Source: Tetracentron sinense (lineage: Eukaryota; Streptophyta; Magnoliopsida; Trochodendrales; Trochodendraceae). Taken from it: a stretch of DNA of 64,000 nt. Made by a program: the position numbers and the translations under genes. Every line of letters starts with the position of its first letter. Position 1 is the first letter of the stretch. The notes beneath the pieces were generated by a model. The model made no database searches. It was not told where the DNA came from and was given only the letters and a program-made list of their open reading frames with translations. Below are positions 47,867-59,507 of this stretch, in pieces. The DNA lies in the NCBI GenBank assembly GCA_015143295.1, contig CM026551.1, positions 45,434,034 to 45,498,033 of the forward strand, given 5' to 3'.

Positions 47867-50119
47867 TTGATCTTTTTGGTTTTCAAGTTATTCATAACAG
47901 CTTCAAGGAAGGAAGTATCATCTGCATTGACTCAGCTTATCAGGAGCCCCTATTTACTAAGGTCTAGACAAAATATACTCAAGATGGAAGAAGGCAATGG
48001 TCTCGTCCGAGCAAAATTTAAGCAAGAAACCAAAGCTGGTTTACAAGAAACTAAGGCTGAATTAGCCGAGGTAAAAAACAACATTCAGAACTTAACACTC
48101 ATGATGCAATGACTCTTGGCTCAAATGGACCAGAATGAGGGACCAGAGAACCTTGGAACATCTAAAGTACTTCTCCCAACTTCCCCAAAGCAAACGCGGA
48201 CAGATGCTCCGCCACCGCCTCCACCACATGAGGATCAAGTAAATCCGGTCTACCTTGAAAAAAAAGAAGAATGACGTCATGACAAACCCAGAAGCATGCT
48301 AGCCACACAGGCAGAAAAACTATCAAAAGATCTGAAATCAGTCAAAGGCTCTGACCCATTTTCCAAGATTGGTATTGACGATCTCTGCCTATATTCTGTA
48401 TCAAGTCTCCCGCCAAATTTCGAGGTCCCCGAGTTCAACAAGTACAATGGCCAGGGCTGTCCCATGTCACATTTAAAACTCTAGGGAGGTTCCTTGGGAG
48501 TGTATGGGAAGAACGAGCAATTGATGTTGCAGTTCTTTCAAATGAGTCTATCGGGAGGAGCCCTTCAATGGTTTTCTCAAATTGATCACACCAGAATCAA
48601 GTGTTGGATGGATTTGGCAAAAATGTCTGTAGCTCAATATCAGTACAATACAGAGGTAACTCCCACCCGGTTAGATCTCCTTAAAATGGAGAAGAAGGAA
48701 TCAAAGTCTTTTAGGGAACATGCATACCGGTGGCGCGATACAGCCGCCAAGGTCAAACCCCCTATGATGGAAGAGGAGATGGTCAGTATTTTCATTTCAA
48801 TGTTAAAGGCCCCGTATTACGAGCTCGTAGTGACACAAACAAAGTCAAGCTTCGCAACTATTGTCCTGTATGGGGATGACATTGATAAAGGGGTCAGGAC
48901 CGGGAGAATCATGGACTATACAACTTTTTAGAAGGTAATGTACTATCATGGTAGTGAGAACTCTGTCCCAACAAAAGCATATAAGGGGAACTCTCAACCA
49001 TTTCAGATATACTATCAGCCTCAATCATCAGTAACATCGTAAGGGTACATGCAACTCACTCAAGCAGAAATGCCTCAACATGAGCAACAATGCATAAATC
49101 AAAGTCAAAATTCGCTCTCGATGTATGATGAGGACATCATAACTACCTCTCGGGCAATCAATGTCATAGATATGGAAGGATGCAATGTTGGCCCGTCTCC
49201 ATCTCAAGCCCAATTTCAAGCTCATTTGAACAAGAGTCAAGTCTCCCCTATCTCTAATACCATGTCCAAACAGCAACCACCAGTTCAACGATAGCCCATC
49301 ATCTTGAACTGGCCCTCCCCCATCCTCACCTCATCTAATCCCACACCACGACCAGTCGTTCTTGATTGGCCTACCCCTCCACCTAACCAAACTCCAACCC
49401 CACGACCAGTTATTCTTGATTGGCCTATCCCTCCATCCAAACGAACTCCCGTCCCACAACCTATCGTATTGAGTTGGCCTACTCCACAAATCCCAACAAA
49501 CTTGAAAAGGGTTCCCTTCAATTGCAATCATATTCAACCAATAAATAATGAAGTCCCAAGAGAGGTAGTTGTCGAGGTCGAAAATTTCAGGGAGTGTAGA
49601 CAGACTTGTAAATCAGACTTGACCAAGGAAAATGAGAAAATCAGAGAAGATGAGGAAGAAAGAGAAAAAGAAGGTGAGAAAGAAAAAGAGGCTGAGGGAG
49701 AGAAGAAAGAAATAGAGGATGAGAGAGAAGAAGAAAGAGATGATTGGAGAGAAAAAAGAGAAAGAAAAAGAGAAGATGAAAGAAAAGAATCTGAAAAGGC
49801 CAAAGGGTACAAAATCTTCAATGGATCTATGCAGGACATCTTTGTGCAGGTTAAGAAAACAGAACATTTCTTCTTTGAGCAAATGGGTCCACAAGGAAAA
49901 GCATCTGAAGAAGACTGGGATGAAGGTCAGAAAGAAGGTTCAGACCGATCAGCTATTTTCTCTTGTGCAGGTAATAAAAATTCAAACTACCCTTTGAGGG
50001 CAAATGAAAAGGTGATGAATTGGGAGGTGACTCCTATCTTGTGGTGCAAGCTTGACCATACCTCAATAGTCCCTGGAAAGCAAGGTTTTATTAGATGTTT
50101 GGTTACCACCCGAGGATAG
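47867..50119 (+). pseudogene. Tat/Ogre gag with in-frame stops only
   Basis: One frame of 751 codons runs without any frameshift but with six in-frame stops (near 48110, 48272, 48482, 48929, 49040 and 49292). Recognisable parts: EVPEFNKYNGQGCPMSHLKL and a capsid-like segment with ALQWFSQID, FREHAYRWRD and MEEEMVSIF. Three tandem about 20-residue Pro-rich repeats (49330-49490, PRPVILDWP) and a Lys/Glu-rich tract (49625-49805) follow. It encodes the particle protein of the lineage and cannot be translated in full now. Confidence 0.75.
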
Positions 50120-50762
50120 GCCTTCAGCCTCGGGTGGTGCTAATTTAGAAGGCAACTTTTAAAATAAAAAAAAAAAAAACAAACAAAGAAACAAAAAACA
50201 AAAAAAAAATGGAAAATTAAAAATGAAAAAAAATTGTGTTTTTTTACTAGGCTATTTCAAAAAAAACAAATGATTTTTATTTACTAGTATTTTTTTTTGT
50301 GTGTGCATTCTCATTTAGTAGTTGTTGTGTTTCGGTTCATGTCCTCGTGAACCATGTTTTCTTTGTTTCATTTTCTTTTGTATTGTTCCCCTTTTTTCTG
50401 ATTTATATTATGCTTGGATTACCAATCAAAAAAAAGTATTTTGTTTTTGTTTTGAAAAAAAAAAAAAAACTTTGGAAGAATATGATGAAAAGAATTTGAC
50501 TGAAATAAATGAAAATGGGTAAAATGGATCCTCTAAAGAAATCTTGGATTTTTGGATCATCATGAGAAAGGCATTAAGAGTTAAGACCAATGTAGGAGAA
50601 TCTGAATCCAAAAGCCTAGGTTCACAGGAGAGACCCAAGATGGTGACCATCAAAGTCCAACTCACTTCTAGACAACAAGCTAATGTGATTGATATTTTGT
50701 TTGGTCATGTGAAGACATGCAGATATGAGATCCTGAATGAAATAACTTCAAGAACAAACAAA

Positions 50763-50860
50763 TGAAAGCACTATGTGAGCAGCTCAATATCACCCATCAC
50801 ATTCCTTCCAGATACAGACCAAAGGTGAATGGTAAACCTGAAGCAGAGAATTGAAAGATG
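50763..50860 (+). pseudogene. Integrase trace
   Basis: A short frame containing LCEQLNITHHIPSRYRPKVN and then GKPEAEN matches the end of the integrase catalytic core, where a conserved YRP.(M/V)NG...E motif occurs. Nothing of the preceding pol domains remains between gag and this point; 50120-50762 is A/T-rich and non-coding apart from a short unassigned frame (50544-50765). Confidence 0.55.
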
Positions 50861-51146
50861 TTCAAGTAGGTGCAACTCCATGACGAAAGCCAAATTATGA
50901 TGACACGAGCTTAAAGAAGATGATGATGCTTCCACACAAATGATTCACTTCGAGAATCTAAGGCAAATCATCCCAACATAATCAGAATGGTTTTTTCTGG
51001 GGAAGCTCTCATCATGACAGACAAAGAAGATCTTCCTAAGCCAATTAATTTCGACTCTATCAAAAATTCAAAAGGTACTATGCATAGTTCAATCTTGAGT
51101 TACATGGTTAAAATTGAAAGGAAGAGAGACCATCCTTGTATTTCTC

Positions 51147-52363
51147 TGATGTCGCTCAAAGATACGCGGTACTTTGCAGTACAGTAAAGGGGGTTGTCGA
51201 ACCACAGAGAGCAGTGAAAATAAGGAACAATAATGGAGAAGAGGGTTGTCGGATCTTTGGTAGGGAATGTTTAACTAAATTAAGGAAAATATCAGTGAGA
51301 AAAACCAACAAGGCATCAAGTTTCCTCCCCTTAATGGTGCAATGTCAATTTGATTGTCCAAGGTATAACTCAATTGGGGGTTTCACATCCCAAACCCTCA
51401 ATCGGAAGATTTTAGAAATTTAGATTATAATAAAAAGTTAAAATAGATTTCTAGTCAATTGTTCAAAACGAATTTTAACCCAAGCCCGCACTTTATCGGA
51501 AAAACTCGAGGACGACGATATACCCGGAGGCAATACCGCAGCAAAGAATAATGTCCGTTAAGATGAAGGTTTTTCGTTTGAGAAATCAAGAATTGTCACT
51601 TAACTATGAGAAAAGCCTGACTGAACTCGTGAAAAGGTTTAAATCCTAGAGATTCAATTAAAAGAGATCAAACAAGAAGAACAACCAACATAGAAATCAT
51701 AGACGTTAAAAACACTACTTGGATTAACTCAAACTAACATTACCTCATCAAGAGAATTCCACCCTAGCCAAGGCTAGGGATTTAGTAATCCATACAAAGA
51801 GAAAAACTAAAACAATAAGGGAAGAGAGATGATTCAAGGGTCAGAGGTTCAGAGCCCTTTTTCAATACTTCTCCATGAGTTTAAATAACTAAAAGGGAAG
51901 GAGAAGAATGAAACTAAGTAAAAAGGGAAAGTTTCCAATAAAAAAATCTCGCTCAAAATAGTCAATTCGCGGCCAAAAATGCTAGTCCAGCAACCACCGA
52001 TCGATCGGGCCTTCAATCGTAAAAATCCGGAAAAAATCCCCGCCTTCCGATCGATCGGCGATTCTGGCTGATCGATTCGGCGATCCGATTGATCGCCGGA
52101 GATCGCCGATCGATCGTCCAGATCGCTGATTCGCCATTTTGCCTATTTTTTCATCCTTTTTCGGCTTTTCTTTTTGTTGATTACCATGAGGCTTCTTTAC
52201 TCGAATTCCCTACATAAAATATCATAGAAGATGATTAGAATTTGCAATCAATAATTGGGGAAACAAGTTTAGAATATAGGCTTTAAATCAAGGATTCAGA
52301 CTAAAAGGGGCTCTAAAGGGTTATAAAATAACTGGTTTTGAGTGTACTTTTGCACACTCATCA
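51147..52363 (-). repeat. 3' LTR of the Athila-type element
   Basis: 1217 bp. Carries GATCGATC motifs at about 51999, 52049, 52070, 52087 and 52108, with 21-bp spacing between 52049/52070 and 52087/52108. It lacks the first about 21-bp unit present in the other LTR. Confidence 0.95.
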
Positions 52364-52376
52364 CACCCCCCAACCT
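52364..52376 (-). other. Polypurine tract of the Athila-type element
   Basis: Minus-strand GGTTGGGGGGTG abuts the 3' LTR. A similar AGGTTGGGG...G tract with 18 G occurs internally at 53706-53727, a possible second priming site. Confidence 0.75.
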
Positions 52377-53853
52377 GAATATTGATCGTCCCTAGCAATA
52401 AATCAACTCTCAAGCAAATCACTTAACCAATCGATCTTCATGAATATAGGCTACAACATTCAAATCATTCAAACAGGGGTTTTGCAAGAAATTCACCACA
52501 ACATCCAAGTTTCTCCATCAATAAGCAAACTCAGAATTTGTATGTGTGTGCTAAGCTCATAACCATTCTTGCCAACAAACCCAAAACACATACGAATAAG
52601 ATAGACATCTAGATAAAAGCTTTGACAACAAATCTCACAAGGATTTTAAATCACTCAGAGTAATGCACTCAGAGATTTATGGGTCTTCTCTCAATCATAT
52701 GAAAAATAAAATGCAAGACCAAAACACAAACCTACCTAAGATCAAAAGGTCAGTAACAGGGATTATAATGGGGCTAAATGGTAGGGTTTATAAGAATGAA
52801 GGAATAAGGATAATCAACAAAACCAGGTATATGCTAGGAATATTGATACATCTTCATTGTGAAACAAACATCCATAAATTCCTTCTTCTTTTCCAATTCA
52901 GAGTTTCCTTCTTTATTCTTCTCTTTTTTTGATTTTTCCCAATGTAGAACAAAACTTGTACTTCTACTTTTTTCAACACTTTTTTTTTGAACATTATCCC
53001 CACGAAATGTTTTTGAACGGCATTATCCCAATTGAATTTTCCATGACCTGAATTTGCAGTCCCCTTTTTTTTTTTCGAATTTCCAGTTTACCACTTGAAT
53101 TTCCAATACCACAAAACTATCATCCCTAGCATAAACTCTGGTTTAAAGGGTAATGGAATGTATAAAATGGGTTGAACTCCAATGAGGAGTCGGTAGGATC
53201 ATGTGGTTTTCTCAAGAAAGGCTTCTTTTAGGCTCAAAGTGGCTCTTATTGTTAATGATAAGGGTTGGCTTGAAAGGCTCAAACTTTCTACACTGACCTT
53301 TATCATTTCTTAGGTAATTCAACCAAACTAACCATGACCCATGTAATGACATTTCCAATGGACAACCAAGTGAAGAAAATAATGAGATCCAACAAGGGAA
53401 TAATGCCGCATGAATAAAAACACCGAATAATAATAATAATCGCTCCCAAAGATGAGAAGGGTTCAAAAACTCACAGGTGTTATAGGTCTTAGCTGAAATC
53501 TGAGATGTCTTCTTAAAGTATGAGTTTAACAACCAACATCCACTATGGCTTACGTGCATAAGAAAAATTTGAGTTTGCTCATAACAGATGACAAGAATAG
53601 TCTAGATGACTCAATTAAAACACCCTATTTTCATGCTCAACAGCCAATCCACAATTCATGCAAAAAGATATGACAAAGATATTTGATTGAGATTTGACTA
53701 TCATTCCCCCCCCCCCCCCCCCCAACCTAAATCAGACATTGTCCTCAATGTTCCATAAATGAAATAAAAGATAAGGAAAAGGAACACAAGGAAGGGTAGA
53801 TAGCACCTGAGAATATAAGTGAACTTCTAATAGTGGGAACCTGCAAGGTGAGC
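52377..53853 (-). other. Region between integrase and 3' LTR, Athila-type element
   Basis: In Athila elements this is where an envelope-like ORF can lie. Only a 115-residue minus-strand frame (53559-53212) is present, with a hydrophobic stretch but no motif I recognise, so no envelope-like gene is called. It contains an 18-base C run (53706-53723). Confidence 0.5.
53706..53723 (+). repeat. (C)18 homopolymer
   Basis: Eighteen consecutive C bases followed by AACCTAAATCAG. On the minus strand this is a G run after GGTT, resembling an expanded internal polypurine tract. Confidence 0.9.
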
Positions 53854-56709
53854 TCAAACAAACAAAAAAAACTCATATACAAAGAGGCGGAGACTCACAA
53901 AGGTAAGTCCATCCCGGTAAACGGGATCCGCAAGAGGGGTAATTACTTTTTCGGGTAGAAGCCTCTCGAGAGCGGGCTTGAGTTTGTGGCCATTGACTTT
54001 AAAAATTCTGCCGTCTCGAGGGTCTTCTACCTCAACAACCCCGTGATCAAATACTTTTAACCACGACGGGCCCATACCATCTAGACCTTAGTTTTCCCGG
54101 ATGCTTATAGAGTCTAGAATCATACAAGTACACTTTTTGATTCGGTTCAAAATATTTTCGCAAAATTCTTTTATCATGAAAAACCTTTATCTTGTGTTTG
54201 TAGATTATAGAGCTCTCATAAGAGTCATTTCTAAGCTCCTCCAACTCAGTTAATTGGAATTTTCGTAACTTTCCGGCCTCACTCAATTCAAAATTGAAGG
54301 CTTTAATAGCCCAAAAAGCTTTATGTTCAAGTTCCACAGGCAAGTGGCAAGGCTTTCCAAAAACAAGCCTATAGGGGGACATACCAATGAGAGACTTATA
54401 AGCAGTACGGTACGCCCAAAGGGCGTCGGTTAGTCGTAAAGACCAATCCTTACGGTCGGGGTTAACCATCTTTTCAAGAATTTGTTTGATCTCCCTATTG
54501 CAAGTTCTACTTGGCCACTTGTCTGGGGATGGTAAGCGGTGGAAACCTTATGAACAATTTCATACTTTTTCATTAAGGTCTCAAAAGGTCTATTACAAAA
54601 GTTGGTGCCTTGATCACTAATGATGGCACGTGGCATCCCAAATCTAGACAAAATATGTTCTTTTAAGAATTTAATAACAGTCCTATTATCATTGGATTTG
54701 CGAGCCACGGCTTCAACCCACTTGGACACATATTCCACACCAACCAAAATATACAGGTAACCAAAAGATGGGGGGAAAGGGCCCATAAAGTCAATACCCT
54801 AACAATCAAAAATTTCAATTACTAGAATGGGGTTTAGGGGCATCATATTCCGGCGAGAAATTACTCCCAACTTCTGGAATCTATCACAAGAACGACAGAA
54901 TTTATTAGTGTCTTTAAAGAGGGTGGGCCAATAAAATCCACACTGTAGAATTTTGGCAGCAGTCTTTTTCATAGAAAAGTGTCCACCACATGCCTCGGAA
55001 TGACAAAAGTTTAAGACACTCATAAATTCGTCATTAGGAACACACCTCCTCATAATATGGTCAGGGCAATATTTGAACAAATAGGGATCATCCCAATAAA
55101 AATTGCGTACCTCAACCAAAAATTTGCGTTTATCCTGGGTGTTCTAATTCAATGGGATCCATCCTGTAGCAAGATAATTAACAATATCAGCGTACCATGG
55201 CAGTTCAGATATAGAAAATAAATGTTCATCTGGAATATCATCATGAATAGGCATTGTTTCCGGATTATTTTCACAAACAAGTCTTGATAGGTGATCAGCC
55301 ACTACATTCTCCACGCCATTTTTATCCTTAATTGTGATATCAAATTCTTACAATAATAAAATCCACCTAATGAGTCGTGCTTTAGCATCCTTCTTTGTAA
55401 GAAGGTACTTAAGTGCCGCATGGTCCGTAAAGATACAAATAGGCGAACCAATCAAATAGGCACGAAATTTATCTAAAGCAAATACTACAGCTAGCAACTC
55501 CTTTTCAGTTGTTGTATAATTCATTTGAGCACTGTTAAGGGTTCTACTAGCATAGTAGATCACACATGGTTTCTTATCTCTCCGCTGTCCTAGAACTGCT
55601 CCCACAGCATAATCACTAGCATCACACATAATTTCAAAGGGGAGATTCCAATCTGGTGGTTGCATGATGGGAGCGGACGTAAGTTTACCAATTAACTTTG
55701 TAAAGGCTTCTTGGCATGCTTTAGTCCAATCAAAGGGAGCATCCTTGAGAAGGAGACTATATAAAGGTCTAGAAATAAGACTGAAGTCCTGTATAAATCT
55801 CCTGTAAAAACCAGCATGACCAAGAAAAGATCTCACATCTTTCACAGTCTTGGGGGTGGGTAAATTTTGTATTAATTCAATTTTTGATTTGTCTACTTCT
55901 ATCCCCTTAGAAGAGACAATGTGGCCTAAAACAATTCCAGAAGATACCATAAAATAGCACTTCTCCCAATTAAGCACAAGATTCTTTTCTTCACACCTCA
56001 TCAATACCCTTTTTAAATTAAGTAGACAAGCATCAAAAGAATCTCCAAAAACTGTAAGGTCATCCATGAAGACTTCTATACAATCTTCAACCATATCACT
56101 AAACATGCTCATCATGCATCTTTGAAAAGTGGCTGGGGCATTGCATAGTCCAAATGGCATCCTTCGAAATGCATAAGTGCCAAAAGGATAAGCAAAAGTG
56201 GTCTTATCCTGGTCCTCTAAGGCAATTTCAATTTGATAATAACCAGAATAGTCATCTAAAAAGTAATAGAAGGAATGTCCAACCACCCTCTCCAATATTT
56301 GGTCAATGAAGGGTAAAGGAAAGTGATCTTTTCGGGATGCAGCATTTAATTTTCTATAGTTAATGTACATTCGCCACCCGGTCACTAATTTAGTGGGGAC
56401 TAGCTCTCCAAGCTCATTCTGCACAACAGTGACTTCTGACTTTTTAGGTACCACCTGCGTAGGACTAACCCATTTACTATCGGCAATTGGGTAAATAATA
56501 CCCGCATCCAATAGTTTTAAAACTTCAGATTTTACAACTTCTTTCATAGTTGGGTTTAGTCTGCGCTGAGGGTCTCTAGAAGCCTTAGCCTCTTCTTCAA
56601 GATTTATCTTGTGGGTGCATACTAAAGGGCTTATTCCCTTAATATCTGCTATAGTCCACCCAATAGCAGATTTATGGTCATTTAAAATTTTCAGCAATTT
56701 ACCTACCTG
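53854..56709 (-). pseudogene. Athila pol: reverse transcriptase, RNase H, integrase (disabled)
   Basis: Reverse transcriptase-RNase H is open from 56697 to 55348 (449 codons). It has MPFGLCNAPATFQ and the catalytic FMDD at about residue 209, then CDASDYAVGAVLGQ, TTEKELLAV and TDHAALKYLL of RNase H. The integrase follows with an HX-type zinc region (about 55000-54890), SDQGTNF and [10 protein letters not shown] of the catalytic core (about 54610-54510), and a C-terminal segment (54469-53854) with GRIFKVNGHKLKP. Lesions: in-frame stops at 55348-55350, 55144-55146 and 54799-54801; single-base frameshifts near 54500 and 54055; and one at the gag-pol junction near 56755. These enzymes copy and insert the element; this copy cannot make them intact. 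Confidence 0.9.
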
Positions 56710-56732
56710 AAATTCAAATAATACAGAAGAAA

Positions 56733-59345
56733 TTACAACAGGGAAGGTATCACCTGGGCTAAAAAAGCATGTTTCAAACCATTTGGCAGTTTCTTAAGCT
56801 CTAGATTTGGCACTTCAACACTGGAGGGTAGAGACTTTGGCTTTTCCTTAGGTAACTCCTTGAATTGTGGTTGCCAACCTTTTGTCCCTGGAACCTGTGC
56901 ATTAAATAAAACACAAATTTCAGCAAGCTCATTTTTATCGAAAGAATTAATATCAATTTGAGAATTAGCAAGAAGAGTTTTAAGAGAGTTAGACGAATTT
57001 GGTGATTCGAATTCTTCTTGCACAACTACTTCGATCCAATTTGTAGTTTCGCACTCATCATGTCTTGGCAATTGTTTACCAATATTGAAAATATTAACCT
57101 CTAGGGTCATATTTCCAAAAGATAATTTCATTAATCCATTCCTGCAATTAATTAAAGCATTAGATGTAGCAAGGAAAGGTCTACCCAGAATAATTGGGAT
57201 TTTAGAGTCAGCATTCACCACAGATTGTGTGTCCAAGATAAGAAAATCAACAGGGTAATAAAATTTATCTATCTGGACTAAAACATCCTCCACTACCCCC
57301 CTCAGTTTCCTTACAGATCGGTCAGCCAATTGTAACACCACAGTAGTGGGTTGTATTTCTCCTAGGTCAAGCTGTAAATAAACTGAGTAGGGCATTAAGT
57401 TAACACTTGCCCCAAGATCAAGCAAAGCTTGTTCAAAGTCATGGTCCCCAATAATACAAGAAATTGTAGGGCACCCAGGGTCTTTATATTTGAGAGGAAT
57501 CCTGTGTTGAATTAGAGCACTTACCTGTTCTGTGAGAAAAGCAGTTTTCTTCACATGATGCTTCCTTTTGATGGTGCACAAATCTATTAAAACCTTGGCA
57601 TAAGTGGGCACTTGTTTGATAACATGCAAAAGTGAGAGATTTATTTTCACTTGCCTAAGATTTTCTAAGATTTCAGTATGACAATCCGACTTTCTTGATG
57701 ATTTTAAGGCTTGAGGAAATGGCACGGAGATAGGACTTCGAACTACCTCACTGATTTTGGGCACATTAACATCATCATTATTACTCGTGTCATCGGTTTC
57801 ATCCTCTAATTCTTGGGTAGAGTTAGGGATGTCTTTAGCTTTTCCACTACGAGTAGTAATGACATTAATTTGCTCAAATTCTTTCTTCTCGATGGTAGAG
57901 TCTTGTACCATGTGTTGACCTTGAGGGTTTTGTTGAGTTTGGGAAGGAAATCTCCCTTTCTCATTAAAACTCAAAGAATTTGTCAATTTAGATACATGAC
58001 TTTTAACTTCCTTAAATTCCTCAGCCATTTGAGTGAACAATGCTTCAAATTTTTGATTGGTTTTACCTTGAACATTTATGAAAGCATGCAATGTCTCCTC
58101 AAGAGGACTCCTAGATGGTAATGATGTATTAGGTGCAGAAAATTGAGGTGCAGTGAAATTTCTAAGGGGCATCTGTTGTTGAGGGGTTTGAGAATTATTA
58201 CTCCAGCTAAAGTTAGGATGATTTTTCCAAGCTGAGTTATAAGTCTCAAAGTAAGGTGAATAGGGCTTCCTGTAATTGCCCATAGCATTACAATGTTCCT
58301 CATACACCCCCCTCATCTCCTGGAGTGTTGGACACTCTTTGGTAGGATGCTCAGTCTCATGGCAAATCTCACAATTCCATCTGGTCTCTCCCTGATAAAC
58401 AGTAGTAGTTGTCATTTTCTCTTTCACACGTAGAGCCTCAACTTCCTTAGTTAAGCTCTCCAATCTGGCCTTTAGATTATCTTCTTCTCTTAGGTGAAAA
58501 ATCCCTCCACTAGAAGGAGTGGAGGTGGGTGTCAACCTACTAGTGCTTTCAGTAGCACTAGGTCCTGTCCAAGTATGGGCTTTTTCAGCCAACTCACTCA
58601 AATAATCCATGGCCTCATCGGGGTCTTTTTGAAAAAATTCCCCATTGCACATCATCTCAATAAATTGGCGTTCTCTAGGAGTAAGTCCTTCATAGAAGTA
58701 AGTCACTAGGCGCCAACTTTCATACCCATGATGTGGGCACAAACTCAGAAGATCCTTATATCTTTCCCAGGCCTGATACAAGGTTTCACTCTCTTTTTGA
58801 GTGAATGTAGAAATTTGCCTCTTCAAAGCATTCGTCTTATGATTAGGAAAATATTTATGGAAGAATGCTTGAGTCATCTCCGCCCATGACCCAATCGACC
58901 TAGGCCTCAAAGAATACAGCCAACTCTTTGCTCTATCTTTCAGAGAGAATGTAAAAAAGTTGAGCCTGGCAACATCGATGGTGCCTAGTTGATTGTGAAA
59001 CGTGGCTACCACCTCTTCAAATTCTCTACTGTGCACATATGGGTTTTCATTATCTAAACCATGAAAAGTGGGGAGGAGTTGAATCATCCCTGGTTTAAAA
59101 TCAAAATTTTGCACATTAGGAGGAAATATAATGCAAGAAGGTGTGGCAACCCGTGTAGGGTGTAAATGCTCATGAAGAGTTTTAACTTGATGATCCCTGT
59201 GTTCACTCATTGTGCTATGTGTAGAGTCAAGTGAAACAGAATCAGATTCCGGGGGTGTATCAAATAAATTTGTAAAGAGAGTTTCAGATTCTTCCGGTCT
59301 CTTCGCAAATCTACCTAATTCGTTCCGGTATCGATGCATGCACAA
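56733..59345 (-). CDS. Athila gag and aspartic protease polyprotein
   Basis: An 870-residue open frame on the minus strand. The N-terminal capsid region includes MIQLLPTFHGLDNENPYVH (about residue 88-106) and SWLYSLRPRSIGSW. A zinc knuckle CEICHETEHPTKEC (CX2CX4HX4C) lies at about residue 323-336. The protease active-site motif LLDLGASVNLMP lies at about residue 638-650, with IILGRPFLA downstream. Gag builds the particle and protease processes the polyprotein. It is the only long undisturbed retroelement frame in the window. The frame ends early just before reverse transcriptase, apparently from a single-base shift, since the other frame continues collinearly. The upstream leader is only about 140 bp from the primer site. 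Confidence 0.92.
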   Translation of the reverse strand: MCMHRYRNELGRFAKRPEESETLFTNLFDTPPESDSVSLDSTHSTMSEHRDHQVKTLHEHLHPTRVATPSCIIFPPNVQNFDFKPGMIQLLPTFHGLDNENPYVHSREFEEVVATFHNQLGTIDVARLNFFTFSLKDRAKSWLYSLRPRSIGSWAEMTQAFFHKYFPNHKTNALKRQISTFTQKESETLYQAWERYKDLLSLCPHHGYESWRLVTYFYEGLTPRERQFIEMMCNGEFFQKDPDEAMDYLSELAEKAHTWTGPSATESTSRLTPTSTPSSGGIFHLREEDNLKARLESLTKEVEALRVKEKMTTTTVYQGETRWNCEICHETEHPTKECPTLQEMRGVYEEHCNAMGNYRKPYSPYFETYNSAWKNHPNFSWSNNSQTPQQQMPLRNFTAPQFSAPNTSLPSRSPLEETLHAFINVQGKTNQKFEALFTQMAEEFKEVKSHVSKLTNSLSFNEKGRFPSQTQQNPQGQHMVQDSTIEKKEFEQINVITTRSGKAKDIPNSTQELEDETDDTSNNDDVNVPKISEVVRSPISVPFPQALKSSRKSDCHTEILENLRQVKINLSLLHVIKQVPTYAKVLIDLCTIKRKHHVKKTAFLTEQVSALIQHRIPLKYKDPGCPTISCIIGDHDFEQALLDLGASVNLMPYSVYLQLDLGEIQPTTVVLQLADRSVRKLRGVVEDVLVQIDKFYYPVDFLILDTQSVVNADSKIPIILGRPFLATSNALINCRNGLMKLSFGNMTLEVNIFNIGKQLPRHDECETTNWIEVVVQEEFESPNSSNSLKTLLANSQIDINSFDKNELAEICVLFNAQVPGTKGWQPQFKELPKEKPKSLPSSVEVPNLELKKLPNGLKHAFLAQVIPSLL

Positions 59346-59484
59346 AGCAAAAATAAGAGAATCAATTAAACTACTAAATCAAAAAGGAAAAAGGAACGAG
59401 ATTACCGCTTCGACGAATCAATTTAGCAAACCTCCTCCAAAATTAAAAGAAAAAATAATATATGCTCCTTAGCTTTCGCCTTGC

Positions 59485-59502
59485 TCCCCGGCAACGGCGC
59501 CA
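59485..59502 (-). other. Primer-binding site, tRNA-Asp
   Basis: Minus-strand TGGCGCCGTTGCCGGGGA, the complement of the plant tRNA-Asp 3' end, 5 bases after the 5' LTR; the standard primer of the Athila lineage. Confidence 0.92.
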
Positions 59503-59507
59503 AAATT

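Noticed and set aside
49534..49894. Minus-strand Ser/Phe-rich frames of 93-101 codons
   Set aside because: They are the antisense of the Lys/Glu-rich part of the gag remnant.
53212..53559. Possible envelope-like ORF of the Athila element
   Set aside because: Position fits, but only 115 codons with no recognisable signal peptide or fusion-type motif; not enough to call.
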